Assembly: GCA_963682025.1 (NCBI GenBank)
Contig: OY821518.1
Location: 231,523,000-231,586,999, forward strand
Length of the DNA stretch: 64,000 bases
Reading direction: 5' to 3'
Origin: Cordilura impudica
Taxonomy: Eukaryota; Arthropoda; Insecta; Diptera; Scathophagidae
Both the position numbers and the translations under genes were made by a program. The notes beneath the pieces were generated by a model. That model saw only the letters and a program-made list of their open reading frames with translations. It did not search any database and had not been told where the DNA came from. This document shows, one piece after another, positions 1 to 11,701 of this stretch. Numbering within the stretch: the first letter of the stretch is position 1; every line of letters starts with the position of its first letter.

Positions 1-121
1 TGTAAACATCTAATAATTAAAGATTTTTTTGATGGCACTTTTTTAAAATCAAACAAAAAGCGTCATCTATGAATCACTTATAGCAATAAACTGCAGGGGC
101 TCTGCTAATATAAAAATATTT

Positions 122-758
122 ATTGTTATTTATTATTTCAACCGGTTAATTTTTAATTTTTCGTTTTTTATTTTTAATTTTTCGTTTTTTGTTTTTCATT
201 TTTAATTTTTTATTTTTTGTTTTTCATTTTTAATTTTTTTTTTCATTTTTTATTTATTTTTCATTTTTTATTTTTCATCTTTTATTTTTCACTTTGTATT
301 TTTCATTTTTTATTTTTCATTTTCCATTTTTTGTTTTTAATTTTTCATTTTTCATTTTTTATTTTTCATCTTTTATTTTTCATATTTTATTTTAAATTTT
401 TCATTTTTTATTTTTAATTTTTCCTTTTTCAATTTTCATTTTACGTTTTTTGTTTTTCATTTTTTATTTTTCGTTTTTTTTTTAATTTTCATTTTCCATT
501 TTTAATTTTTAATTTTTTATTTTCAATTTTTTATTTTTCATCCTTCATTTTTAATTTCATTTTATTTTTCATTCTTTATTTTTCATTTCATTTAATTTTT
601 CATTTTTCATTTTTCGTTTTTCATTTTTTATTTCTCATTTTTAATTTTTTATATTTCATTTTTTATTTTTCATTATTTATATTTCATCTTTCATTTTTCA
701 TTTTTTATTTTTAATTTTTTATTTTTAATTTTTTGTTTTTTATTTTTCATTTTCAAAC
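122..758. repeat. T-rich degenerate tandem array
   Basis: About 635 bases built from variants of a short unit of the form TTTTTCATTTTT / TTTTTAATTTTT, with a period near 11-12 bases. G is almost absent on the plus strand, so the strand asymmetry is extreme. The reading frame at 217-417 is an artefact: it encodes only F, I, L and H runs dictated by the repeat. Seen directly; no function is claimed. Confidence 0.9.
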
Positions 759-759
759 A

Positions 760-2333
760 GGTTATTACATATCATAATTTTTTCACCAATACAATCATAA
801 GTCACACCGAATTTGTCTTAAAAATTTACCCCCTTGCGCGTATAGATGTTTACACATCAAAAAACTTTTTTGACTCAGTGTTTTTGTATTTTTTTTTTGT
901 TGTAATTCATCAGCAGATTTTTTTACTATCGCTGTTTGGATACATCTCATTGAAACCGGAATGTCGATCGATATTACTGGATCCATGGTTCTGAAGTCTC
1001 AAATTATAAGAGTTTTCCTTGATTTTGAAGCCACAATTTGTCAGCAATGAATTTAAGTAGCATTTGTAACTTCATATAAAAAAATTATGTCGTTTTTGGA
1101 AATTAAATATTTAAATATGCACAAACTTTTAAATTTTTTCCGACCCCTGCACTAAAAGATAAATGGACAATATTGCAAATAATCATTTGTAAGAGAACTT
1201 GATATTAAGCCAAAATCTCTTGATAAATGGACGAAATGTCTGACAGGTTTGTAGAGTTATGAAACGCTCATTTCAAAGTTATTTTTTTTTATAGAATCTT
1301 GTCGCCCCCCAATTGAAAGTATGATTGCAATTATTATGTATTTATTACATTTCTAATCTTCTCATCTGTCGCAAAGCCATAAAATTATGGTTGGCAGAAC
1401 AAACAAAAATATATAGACAATATTTACAATCAACGTAAACATTCACCGACCAAAATAAAAACAGCAAATATAAAGAGAAAGACGAAAGAAAGAACAACTT
1501 TTGATGTTGTATGTTGTTTTCTATGGTTAAATAACCACCATATACAGCGTTGAAATAAAACGTACAGACAACCAACATCAAATTCAAACAAAAGGGAAGA
1601 ATCAATGGTTGACTGGGCTGCATAGCTTGAAGGGTAACACGTACAGGTTGATATAGATTTAAACAAATATTCAAAGCTTCTAAATAGGTAACTGTGTACT
1701 TATAACATGGCCACCACCAGAGGAGGAAGAAGACGAAAAGCAGAAGCAGATTGTATAGAAAATAAAGAAATTGTCATGGCTTATGAACATTATCAATGGT
1801 CGAGTACAACAGAAAAACAAAAATCAGGGGTAAAAGCATAACACAGCTGCTGAGTAGCTGCTGACTGATGTTTAAACATGGTATGTGTGTACTGGTAATA
1901 GCGGAAAATGGTGTAAGCTACTTTTATTTCATATGATTTTTTTTTATAGGAAGACGAATAAAACATCAATTGTAAAAGCTGTAATTTTATAGTTTTCTGT
2001 TTATTTATTTAATGATACGAGTATGTTTTTGGTCTATATTAAACAATTGAGTACAAGACATTGAAACGAAGATGAAGAAAATAATAGACGTTAAAGCTCG
2101 ACCATTCTTAACTACACCATGTTATTGTCTTCATTATTGGAGCAGCGATGACAACTTATTTCGAAAAAAAAGCGCTAGAAGGCGATAAATTAGAATGAAA
2201 TGAAAAGCGCCAGAAAGCGCTAGTATTTTATGTAACTTTTTAAGAGCATATCAACAAGAGCATATTACAACTGTTTATTTTCATGTCTAGGCTACAGTAT
2301 TGTTTTTATATTAAATTATGATATTTTTGTATG
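760..2333. other. AT-rich sequence without a supported gene
   Basis: No domain-bearing reading frame is recognised. Frames on the minus strand at 1345-1674 and 1430-1666 are hydrophobic but lack an ATG start and overlap one another, so they are not called. A 44-codon ATG frame at 1707-1841 (plus) is basic at its start but has no support. Short GCGCTAGAAAGCGC-like repeats occur around 2170-2220. Confidence 0.5.
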
Positions 2334-2336
2334 TTA

Positions 2337-2885
2337 AGAGCTGTACGCAGCTTGCAAGGAATCTTAACAGAAAATTTTCATATATTTCTTAAAGAAAAAA
2401 AAGCACAAAATTACCTTTCAGTGCAACGCTAGCAATCAGCTGTTTTCTGTCAATTATTAAGAATTGTGAAATTGAAAACAAATCAATTCTTCGGTTCTGC
2501 TTTATTTGGCCTGCTAAACGCTTTTTAAGCTCAGTATCAAAATTACCCATCCGCTTCTTGTTTTTCTTTGTCGAATTTTGTTCGTTTTTTTCCATGTTTG
2601 CAACTGAAAAATAACTTTTATTTTTTTTAGCATATTACATTTTGTTTATGCTTTCCTCTCCTGTCAAAATTCCGTTCAGAAAGAACGAAAAATTTGATAT
2701 TCCTGCTCAAAGCCTGGGTTGCCTAACTTAATTTACGTCAAAAAAAAAGTAGTAAAAACAATACTACTTTTTTAAAAAGCTGCAGACTATCAACATAAAT
2801 TTTTTGACAGAAAAATTCCTTAAGCATTTCTGAAGCGTTGTTTTATATGAAGTTTTTGATTCCTTAGCAAGCTGCATACAGGCCT
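2337..2885 (-). mobile_element. PIF/Harbinger-like element with TTA duplication
   Basis: Imperfect terminal inverted repeats begin AGAGCTGTACGCAGCTTGC on the left and, read in reverse complement, AGGCCTGTATGCAGCTTGC on the right. A TTA triplet lies immediately outside each end (2334-2336 and 2886-2888), the 3-bp TWA duplication typical of PIF/Harbinger elements. The element contains the small basic frame at 2414-2595. Superfamily assignment is inferred from the duplication and the Myb-like frame; no nuclease domain is present, so this is a deleted copy. Confidence 0.6.
2414..2595 (-). CDS. Myb/SANT-like exon of a Harbinger element (partial)
   Basis: A genuine ATG in good context (AACATGG) opens a frame of about 60 residues before a splice-donor-like AAAG|GTAATT at 2414. 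A TTTTTCAG acceptor lies 11 bases upstream of the ATG. The product is very basic at its N-terminus (STKKNKKRMGNFDTELKKRL) and that stretch resembles the first helix of Myb/SANT-like DNA-binding proteins, which PIF/Harbinger transposons encode beside their nuclease. No further exon was found inside the element, so it is probably a relic. The exon reading is an inference; a chance frame is the alternative. Confidence 0.35.
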
Positions 2886-2914
2886 TTAGAAGTGAATTAA
2901 TTTTAGTAGAAATT

Positions 2915-4860
2915 ACGTAATCTTCTGGGAATTGAACGAAGAGATTAAAACTGCAACACGTCCTGCAAAATATGAACTACTTAACCGTCAATGCCCGGAG
3001 ATCGAAATACTGAAAAACTTACACGACGATTTTAATTTGCACAAAAAACTCCTGAAAAACCGCCTGAATATATAAAAGGACATCTGCAGCTATTTAGTTT
3101 GACAACAATAATGAGCCTGTATTCGAGATAAAGTGTAAAAAATGAATTTGGTGAGATAATGTTGCGAAACTATTTATTGATGATTGCAACGCAGAGACCT
3201 CTATTTCTGGAACACCAATCACTAGATTTGAAGTGGAGTACAACTCGCTAAAGGACAAAAAGACAACAGGACCGGATAAAATTCACTCGACGTTTTGAAA
3301 CTCATTGATGGTGGTAATAACCTTCTTCTTGTGACACTTTTTAACTATATTTACGACACAGGCCTATACCCACACGAGTGGCTTAAATAAACATTTATTA
3401 CCATACTGAAGAAGAACAATGTAAGTACAATGACTACAAACTGATTAGCCTAATATGCCATGCGCTCTAAATATTTTCAGAATAATACACAAGATAATTA
3501 TAACTAGCAGATTCCAGCCCTCGAAATTCAAGTGCAAATTCTATGAAATTGTATTTTTTTATTAAATAAAGACCCTAAAGGTATGCTAATCAATTATAGC
3601 CAACTCACAAATCAACATAAAAAACAAACTCATTTTTATTACAAACACATTAACAAATTTAATAAACACACACATAGCATTGTATAATTTTATGTATGTA
3701 TGTGTTAGTAGCAACTTTAAATGTAAACTCAAAATAAAGGAAAAAATTTAAAAATCTGTAAATCGGCTAAAAAGAAACACCTTCCAAAAAATATACGTTT
3801 GGTCAATATCGGGATAAAACGATAGAACAAAAATCGGTCATAAAAAATCGCCTAGCCTATTAATATTATAGATTTGGCATCAATGAAGGAATGTCGGGAT
3901 GTCCAGACTAAGAGAAAACTTCGATACTGTTCAACATGACAAGCTTATGGAAACTTTAACATAAATTGGAATTAACGGGAAGGAAGAAAGATGTTAAAAA
4001 ATCTCTACACGTACCAGTCAGCATGAATTTAAATCAATAGTGAACTCACTAAAAAATTGTCATTTCAAAAGGAGTAAGCCATGAGTAATATACTTTCGCC
4101 CTTGCTTTTCAACGTATAGGAGAAAAAATAGGTGTAAAAGTAAACAAAATGTTTATCAATTACACGTTCTTGGTAAGCACTATACCTGACCTACAGAAGC
4201 TGCTCGACAAACTCACCTGTATAAGTAAATCCCATGGCCTAAGAATAAATATGGTTATCAGCAGGAAAAATTTACACTACAACACAACGCTAAAAATAAA
4301 AAAAAAATCTTCAAGTCTTGATAAATGATCAGTGGGACATTTCAACGGAAATAAGATGTCGCAGAGAGATGGCGAGATATGCACTTTTTTAAGTACAGCA
4401 AGGCAGTGACCAGTCATGATATTAATCTTATAACAAAGACACGGTATATCAAGTCCTCTGTGTGGTCCGTCTTATTATATGCGATGGAAGTATAGACAAT
4501 TAAGCACGAGATGAGAAAAGAACAGAAGCTTTTGAAATGTGGATATACAGACGTATGTATAAATACCTTGGACTGAACGCGTCCCAAATAGTGAAGTACT
4601 GAAGAGAATGAATCTGACCCGACAACTAATTAGCACTGTCAAAATTTAAAAAAAATCATATTTAGGCCATAGTATAATAAGATAAACGATAAATATAAAT
4701 TTCTTCAAAAAATTTTCAAAGGTACAATTGAAGGAAGACGTACTAGAGGCAGAATAAAACTTTCCTAGTTGAAAAATATTTATGACATCCTATCGTGATC
4801 AATTAAATCACCTAAATGCTGCCAAAAATAGAGAACTGATTAATTTCTGAACTGCTACAA
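2915..4860 (+). pseudogene. Decayed LINE reverse transcriptase, split by a Helitron
   Basis: Multiple frameshifts and stops, but reverse-transcriptase signatures are readable: a TTGPDKIH segment near 3270 (start of the RT domain), a K-rich IKKN segment near 3405, FDTVQHDKLMETL near 3920-3960, and a C-terminal EAFEMWIYRRMYKYLGLNAS segment near 4530-4580. The last is typical of endonuclease-RT LINEs (RTE/CR1-like group). A Helitron at 3504-3872 interrupts the RT. No endonuclease domain was found, so the copy appears 5'-truncated. The clade is uncertain. Confidence 0.75.
3504..3872 (-). mobile_element. Non-autonomous Helitron, family A
   Basis: On the minus strand it starts TCTATAATATTAATAGGC and ends with a small palindrome (CTTGAATTTCGAG), a short spacer and CTAG, inserted between A and T. 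These are Helitron hallmarks: a 5' TC, a hairpin about 10 nt before 3' CTRR, and no target duplication. The length is 369 bases and there is no coding content. Relatives lie at 8972-9183, 25696-28979, 30929-31298 and 39806-40282. It sits inside a LINE, so it is younger than that LINE copy. Confidence 0.8.
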
Positions 4861-5114
4861 AATTTATCAAATTTAATCATTTTAAAAAGTTGTATGCATA
4901 CCAAAATTGTTAAAATTGTATTTGTATGATCGCTAACATCCAGATAAATAAAGAAGAAACATTTTATGAAATTTTATAATTAGCAGAACATTAATTTCAC
5001 ACTTTTAGTCTATATTTAATTTGTATTACAGAATTAACGGAAAGAACTTTATGAACTTCATTGCACTTGACACACTTTCGACTTCAGCGTTTGAGTATAG
5101 AAAAAGCAATATAA

Positions 5115-5798
5115 TAGTGCGTGTTTACATCTAAGGAAAAACTAGTAGATTTTAGATGAAATCTATTTCAAAATCTATACCGTTTACATCTAACTTTTTT
5201 GACATTTTGTGAGATTTTGTTTCCACAAAAATAAACAGCTGATTAAAATAACACGTATAAACTAGAAATACCAAAAATATAGGAAAATGGAAATATGGAA
5301 AATTCTAAAAAGGAACATATTTTATTATTATATTATGCATCAAAAGTGAAAAAAGCACAAGCTGAAATAGAAATTTTGCGGAAAAAACATCAGCATTTGT
5401 TAAATGTATTATTTTAACAGCAAAAACAAATTCATTTTCCATAATTATTATTTAGCAGATTGGATTGGGCACATGTCAGTATAAAAAGTTATAACTTTTC
5501 AATTACTAAATATTTATTTTTTATAGATTCATAATTTTTATTAATAATTAATATTTTATTTCCTTTTTATTCAACTTGTTTGCTTTTGTTTTTGTTTTTA
5601 AATGTCAGTTTTTCAGTCACTGCGTTGTAATATTAAAAATACACAATAGTATTATTTGGTAGTGCCCAAGTTTGATAAGATTTTGTTAGATATAGTAACG
5701 AACTAGATTTTGTTTTGTATGGGAAATCTAGTAAAAATTAGCTAGATTGTGGTGGGAATCTCAAATATACTAGATGTGGCTTTGATATAAACGCACTA
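5115..5798. mobile_element. PIF/Harbinger-like element with TAA duplication
   Basis: Terminal inverted repeats TAGTGCGTGTTTACATC (left) and TAGTGCGTTTATATCAAAG (right, reverse complement) are flanked by TAA at 5112-5114 and 5799-5801. The 684-base interior is AT-rich and contains several AGATTTT/CTAGA-type subterminal repeats. It also holds a 40-codon ATG frame at 5295-5417 (plus) coding a K- and E-rich helix. No nuclease domain is present. The TAA duplication points to the PIF/Harbinger superfamily. Confidence 0.6.
5295..5417 (+). CDS. Small lysine/glutamate-rich ORF inside MITE
   Basis: A 40-residue frame starting MENSKKEHILLLYYASKVKK and continuing as an amphipathic, heptad-like helix (leucine and isoleucine spaced among K, E and Q). 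It lies entirely inside the TAA-flanked element 5115-5798 and could be the tail of the second, Myb-like Harbinger protein. No homologue is recognised; chance is possible. Confidence 0.2.
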   Translation: MENSKKEHILLLYYASKVKKAQAEIEILRKKHQHLLNVLF

Positions 5799-5801
5799 TA
5801 A

Positions 5802-6929
5802 GCATCTATAACTGAACTTTTTTTTCATTGTCTGACTTTTTGAAGTTATATACATACAATCAAAAAAAAAAAATAGTTTTGTCTCTATTTTTCATTTCCT
5901 TAGTTTTCAATTGTTACCCCCAATTTTAGAGGAGATTGAACATCTTTAAATCTTTTATTATATTTGTTTCCTATTTTTTTTTTTTTTTTTTGGAAAAAAT
6001 GAGTAATGAAATGTTTTATTAATAAGAGATTTTGTAAACACAACTAACTCTAGCCGATGTTAATTGTAATTTTTCCTGAAAACACACTTCACATTTTTAG
6101 TTATAACAGCAATTGACTTTTTTTAAAAAATCAGCTGTATTGGCTGATTTATAACAAAAAAAATCAGTCAGTTGAATTATCATGCGATTATGAATAAATT
6201 CCATTTGTTAATTCGTTTAAAATTAAGCTTTGAATTAATGTGTTTCATTAAATTTTTTAAATAAGCTTTGAAAGAAATATTTCGTTCAAAGCTAAAATAA
6301 AGTCGAATAAAGAAACAACTTCTTATAAAAGCTTTGATAAAACTTGGTCTTAACCTTTAATTTTTTTTACAAAAGAAAAGGTTTGTGAAATAAAGTGTTT
6401 AAATTAATAAAAAAAAATAAATTTTTTTATTTTTTTATATTAAAAATGTACAATTTATATTTAAAAAAAAAAAAAAACAATAATTATGAAGAAATGATTT
6501 CTATTAACTTTTTTTTTAGTAAAATTAAAAGGGATAAAAATTACTAACACGTCTTTGACTATGTCCCAAAATTTCACCACCATAATTAAAGGTTAATTTG
6601 GTTCTGATAACTGTAAATTTTAAACGTGTAGAAACTTGCCGCAAATTATTGTAAAACATATGAAAACCAATTATTGTACTCTTTGAAAAATTAATCACAA
6701 ACCTAATGAGCACCAGGGAATTTAAATTTTTATCGTAAGATTTATTTATTCTTAAAATATATTTCTTCCGTATAGAAACAAATTTAAAATTATTTTTAAC
6801 CCTAATCAAATTAACAATGTTAGCATAAGTTGTTTAGGAAACTGCTCAAAGAATCTTTTCAAAAAAACTAACATTAATAATTTTTTATTTAAAGATGTTT
6901 TTATTCGACCTTTCCAATTGTAAATAAGA
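5802..6929. other. AT-rich sequence, nothing recognised
   Basis: Homopolymer A and T runs and low-complexity AT. The minus-strand frame at 6525-6809 (94 residues) has no recognisable domain and no signal of coding bias. No tRNA, repeat pair or transposon end was found. Confidence 0.5.
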
Positions 6930-7030
6930 AATTAAATATTTGAGCTCGAGGTCTGATTTTGACAAAAGTTATTTATTAAATCCAATATTTCGATATTCTT
7001 TGAATATCATCTTCAGGGATTGTTTTAAAT
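6930..7030 (-). repeat. Penelope-like terminal fragment with conserved hairpin
   Basis: Read on the minus strand it carries CTGAAGATG, then a hairpin ATATTC-AAA-GAATAT, then CGAAATATTGG and, further on, GACCTCGAGCTCAAATATTT. A second copy at 55560-55672 has the same flanks but a different stem. The GAUGA-stem-CGAAA arrangement is reminiscent of the terminal repeats of Penelope-like elements, which are known to carry hammerhead-like ribozyme motifs. No reverse transcriptase is seen nearby. The assignment is an inference. Confidence 0.4.
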
Positions 7031-7444
7031 CATAAACAACAAACTTAAATCTATTGTTCCACCTTCGTCATATAATATTGCACTGATTTCTTATATTAAT
7101 AATTTTTGCTAAAGAGAAAATATTTTACGTATCTGTCTTCATTTCTTTCCACTTATTCTCTTTAATAACATAACGTTTATGAAAAAATTGTTCATGTCTA
7201 TGTAAATGTTGATTTTTAACATTAACATCTTTAAGTTATTTTTAGAATCTGCATTTTTTTTTCATCCATCTCTTAAAATATTTATATCGTCAGACAAAGG
7301 GAAATCAATTTTTTTTATGTATCTTCAACACAAAAAAGTACTGGTAAATTTGTCAATTTAACATGGAATTAACAACATTCCTTGGTAATCACACAAAACG
7401 CAAGCATTCAGACAACAAACGTCGCCTTTGTCTACAATATATAC
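7031..7444. other. AT-rich sequence, nothing recognised
   Basis: No reading frame, repeat pair or RNA gene could be supported between the Penelope-like fragment and the next Harbinger element. Confidence 0.5.
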
Positions 7445-7447
7445 TTA

Positions 7448-8425
7448 CAGCCGTATTCATAAAAATTCTAAACAGCATTTCAAATCCATTTGAAGCAAAA
7501 ATCGATAAAATTGTATTCATAAACGAATTTTAGCTTAAAATACCTATTTTAAACCTTGTGTACATAAAAGAATTTTAAAATTGGTTCGACCCTATTTTAA
7601 ACCTATTTTAAAATGACATTTGTGCTTTGTGTTTGTTTTCATTTTGAACACAGTAGCGAAAAATTGTCATTCAATCGAAAGAAGTTAGTTGATTTTTTAA
7701 TGAGAAATAGACAACTTATATTTGATTAATAGAATTGGTAAGAATTATTTTTATTGACAAAAATTATGTTTTAATTACATATATTTTGCTCACAATAGAA
7801 ATTATTGCCCAAATCCAAAATGATCGAGAAAAGAAAATTTACAAAAAAAAAAACGAGCGACCCATTTGCTATTCCGGATAAGGAGCGCTTGCGCTCGAAG
7901 TATTTATACAAATTATTAAAATATCTTAATTAAGTCAACTACATTAAAAGGAATATTTTTAATTTGTGATAATAATAGAACAAAGAAAACTAGTGATGTG
8001 TAAACAATCAAAACAAATTAAATAAAACTGGTTATTTGAATACTTTTTTAATCTGCAATAAAATCACCACATAAATTACATATCTATGTACCTATCATTT
8101 TGTTTTGAATGTTTTTCTTTAATTAATAGACAAGTTTATCATTAATTTTTTTCTCTAAAAACCATATTTTTCTCAAACACAGCAAAAAAATTATAGATAC
8201 GAATACCGTAGGAATTAATAACCATGATTTTGCATCATTACAACTCAAGTGACAAATAAAAAATGTAGTGTTGCCATCATAGAGTTTAATAAAACGTTAA
8301 AACGTTTATTACTTAAAATACTGATTATGAATACGAATTTTTAACAAACCATTTTTAGGCTTAAAATGTGTTTTAACTAATTTGTATTTGAAACCTGATT
8401 TAAGATTTTTTTATGAATACGGCTG
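7448..8425 (+). mobile_element. PIF/Harbinger-like element with HARBI1-like fragment
   Basis: Ends read CAGCCGTATTCATAAAAA (left) and CAGCCGTATTCATAAAAAAA (right, reverse complement), flanked by TTA at 7445-7447 and 8426-8428. The 978-base interior keeps a short piece of a transposase N-terminus around 7850-7910, RSDPFAIPDKERLRSKYL, which resembles the conserved region before the DDE domain of HARBI1-type nucleases. The rest of the nuclease is lost. The duplication, the terminal motif and the protein trace agree on PIF/Harbinger. Confidence 0.7.
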
Positions 8426-8482
8426 TTAGTGTTTAGTTACCAATTGTTTTAAAGTACGATTTTTAAAGAAAAACTCCACATA

Positions 8483-9276
8483 TACTTGTTAGAAAAAGTA
8501 TTCGTACCTTTGAAGATAAAAATTTGAATAAAATATTTTGCATAAAGAACTTTTTACCATTGATACATTGGAAATTTTAGTTGTTTTCAAAAAACCTTAC
8601 GGGTCTTTAGAATTTTGGGTACGTCTTTTATTTCCAGATGAAAGCAAGTTTTGCATTTTCGGCATTACAGGAAAAAAGTAAGTTTGGCGAAAAAGATGAA
8701 CTGCATTAAATAAAGAAAATCTTTTGCCAACGATTAAACACTGTGGATGGCAGGCAACGGGGTTGGGAAGCTCGTATTAATTGAGTCTATAATGGCTCAA
8801 ATTAATTACATAAACGTTTTAAAACTAAATTTTAGAAGATTTTAGAGAAGATTTTGTCTCTAACAGGATAATGATCGAAAACATGCGGCGCACAATGTCA
8901 AGCTGTGGTTACTCCACAATACTAAAAATCAATTGAAATCACCACCCCAATCATCCAATCTTAAGAACATATTTTGAGTAAATTGCATTTAAAGTTGCTA
9001 CTAACACATACATAAAATTATACAATGCTATGTGTGTGTTTATTTAATTTGTTAATGTGTTTGTAATAAAAATGATTTGTGAATTGGCTATAATTGATTA
9101 GCATATTTTTAAGGCCTTTATTTAAAGAAAAAATTAAATTTCCTAGAATTTGCGCTCGAATTTCGAGGTCTGGAATCTGCTAGTACTAATAAATAGCTTA
9201 ATAATTTATTTAAAAAAATAATTTTTTCTTATTTTTTTTTTAATTTTTGGTGTACGGATACTTTTTCTAGCAAGTG
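8483..9276 (+). mobile_element. Decayed Tc1 transposon with nested Helitron
   Basis: Inverted ends share ACTTGYTAGAAAAAGTATYC. The interior keeps Tc1 transposase pieces: FPDESKFCIFG around 8630-8665 (first catalytic Asp) and QQDNDRKHAAHNVKLW around 8870-8915 (second Asp block), followed by a PPQSSNLKNI relic of the PPQSPDLNPIE motif near 8945-8970. Stops and frameshifts make it dead. A family-A Helitron (8972-9183) is inserted directly after the third motif. Confidence 0.75.
8972..9183 (+). mobile_element. Non-autonomous Helitron, family A (5'-truncated)
   Basis: Ends with GCGCTCGAATTTCGAGGTC, a 13-nt spacer and CTAG before a host T. The left part matches the middle of the copy at 30929-31298, but the TC end is missing. 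It lies about 93 bases from the right end of the host Tc1. Confidence 0.75.
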
Positions 9277-9289
9277 AATTTAACACAAA

Positions 9290-9953
9290 GAATAAATATG
9301 TAGGGTGACTTGGGAAAAAGTAGAATTTGACTCCCCAAAATATAAAAAATAAGAATAATTTTTTAAATTTCTTTTAAGAGTCTATTTCGTAATAGTGGAA
9401 ATTGCTTGGATTTGTGGAAGGTTTTTCAAAAAAAAAAAATTTTTTTTAAGAAATATTTTTTACGATCTCAGGTTTCCGCAAGATATAATGCTTATATCAT
9501 AAAGAAAATGATTAAATCGGCTTTCAGGTTAACCACAAGAAAAATAATAATCTAATATTGTAAAAAATTATTAAATACTATTTTCAGAGCTCTAGCTGGT
9601 CTGGGAATTTATGTAAATTCAATTCCAAAAACAATCTCAAACAAACAAACAATTGTTACTTTTACTGAAAGTGAGGGGCTTTGTCTAAAATTTGGAATTT
9701 TCAACATGACCCCATTACTCACTATCCCATGTTCCTGTACCTAAATTAAAATGAAATTATTTGTTCCTAGCAATACATAAAATAATTCACCTGGCATTTA
9801 ATAAAATGTTTGATAAAATATTTATAATTATTTGCGTTTTTTATGACAATCAATTTTGAAAGGTAAATCAATGGTTAAATAAACTATAAGCAAAATGTTA
9901 CTTTTATGTAGGAGGGGCAATTTGATAAGATAATATTAGCATTAGAAAAACAA
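9290..9953. other. AT-rich sequence, nothing recognised
   Basis: Poly-A and poly-T runs near 9430-9450; no supported coding or RNA gene. Confidence 0.5.
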
Positions 9954-10800
9954 TTAAAAAATATGCATAAACATTAAGGTGGGTCGAAACTTAAATTTTT
10001 TTATTGGCCCTCTAAAAATTAACTTTGAGATATTTTTTATGAGGAAACGCAAAAAGTTCCTTCGTAGAGGTACAGGCGTACCATATACAACGACTTTATG
10101 AAAAAAAAGCAAGTTACGATATTTCACAAAAATTTGAAACGAGCATTCTAGAACACTTTTGTCAAAACCCGAAATATGATCCCTTCTATGGATGCCGAAC
10201 ACAAATCGAGCAATAGTATTAACAATACGCTTAATTCTAGCGAAAATCATTCCAATAGTACCAGATACAACTTCAAGTCCATATAACACTTGCGACATCA
10301 GAAGCTCATGTGCTAACTTTTGTCTTATAAAGAACGGCAAGATAAATATTTGAAGAATATAAATCCTACGCAAAGTACTCCAAATTTTACAACATACTGT
10401 ATATTGATACGTTTCAAAATAAAGCATGCTGTCATGTACAATGTCCAAGTACTTATGATGATTTACATTAACAATTTCGTTATCACCCAAAAATAATATA
10501 AAATCTAGTATATAACTATTTTCCTAGGCTCATGATAGTTTCCGATTTAGAGGATTTATCAGACGCCCATCGCGAAACTCCTCCTAAAGAGTAGTTAATG
10601 TTACTTTCAAGTACATCAGAAAAGTCACGACTTCCACAAAAAAGCAGCAAGACATTATCAGCAAATAAAAACGATTTACGATCTGTGTATTAGGCAACCC
10701 AATGAGTGAATTAATATATAAAAGAGGTCCCAAAACAGAACCCTGAGAGGAAGTAATCTAAATATAAAAAAATTGTTAACAGCAATAAATTGCGATTTAC
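9954..10800 (-). pseudogene. LINE reverse transcriptase fragment
   Basis: The 3' part (9954-10490) reads as about 178 residues without a stop and matches the C-terminal half of Jockey-type RTs: HHKYLDIVHDSMLYF (the LG.i.D...F block), LMSQVLYGLEV, and ARFVFGIHRRDHIS. Upstream, in other frames, SSQGSVLGPLLYINSLIG (the PQGS.L.PLLF motif) is readable near 10720-10765, with the YADD box degraded. It is a 5'-truncated, frameshifted copy lying head-to-head with the LINE beginning at 10838. Confidence 0.75.
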
Positions 10801-11701
10801 CACTCAAATATGGAAGTAGAAGTCTACAAGTAAAGTGGTTGCTCTAAATATTTTCAAGGCGTTCGTTCACGTGTGGCACGGTGAATTAATGTCAAAGCTT
10901 ATTGCATTTGGGGTCGGCATTGTCCTCTCTCGATTTATATCGACCGAAGAATAAGTGTTGTTATTGATGGGGTCTCATCCAATGAATTTCAGCTTAATTT
11001 AGGGGTACGCCAAGATTCCGTTCTTTTTCCCTCTCTTTTCCTTATCTGTCTGAATGACCTTCTTGGTCAAACCTTCAATCCTATATTCTCTTTCGCAGAT
11101 GACAAATTTAGGCAAAGCCTGTTTGAGGTTGGGGGGGGCAAAAGGCTGATAATGAATGACACACTCAATCAACACTTGTTAACAATCTCTGAGTGGGGTA
11201 AAGCGAATAGGAATGACTTTAATGCGCGAAAAATTCAATGTTGTTTGTTGATCCACAGGGACTTGGATTCAACAATGCGATCTATAAATATATATGGGTG
11301 GTATAGATATTGACGAATCGGAAACTCTTGCTATTTTACGCATGAGAATTCAATGCGATGTCCGATAGAACGATCACGAAGAAAGCATTTGGTGTTCTAA
11401 GTCGGTGCAAAAATTACTTCACTCCTTCTGATCTCCTTAAAATCTATACCACTTACATCCGACCGAAAATGGAATACAACTCCCATATAGGGGCAGGAGC
11501 ATCAAAGTCCATTTTGGAGCTACTGGACAGTGTGCAAAGGGTACCAAACTCTATTGACTCGTTGGAACATCGTCGAAATGTGTGTTCTGCAACATTGTGC
11601 TATAGATACTACCATGAGAAATGTTCTTCTGAGATTAGCGAACTCATTCCAAGTGACCGAGTTCCAGTTCGCTATACCCGCTCTTGTATTGACGGCACAA
11701 C

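Noticed and set aside
1345..1674. Hydrophobic minus-strand frame of 109 codons (open further upstream), looking like a membrane protein
   Set aside because: No ATG, no recognisable family, and T-rich sequence on the coding strand produces F/L/Y runs by chance; the complementary strand holds an equally plausible short ATG frame.
1707..1841. 44-codon plus-strand ATG frame (MATTRGGRRRKAEAD...) as a first exon
   Set aside because: Good start context and a GTAAAAG donor-like site, but no downstream exon or homologue; too short to support.
6525..6809. 94-codon minus ORF as a possible Penelope RT piece
   Set aside because: No RT motif is present; proximity to the hairpin fragment alone is not evidence.
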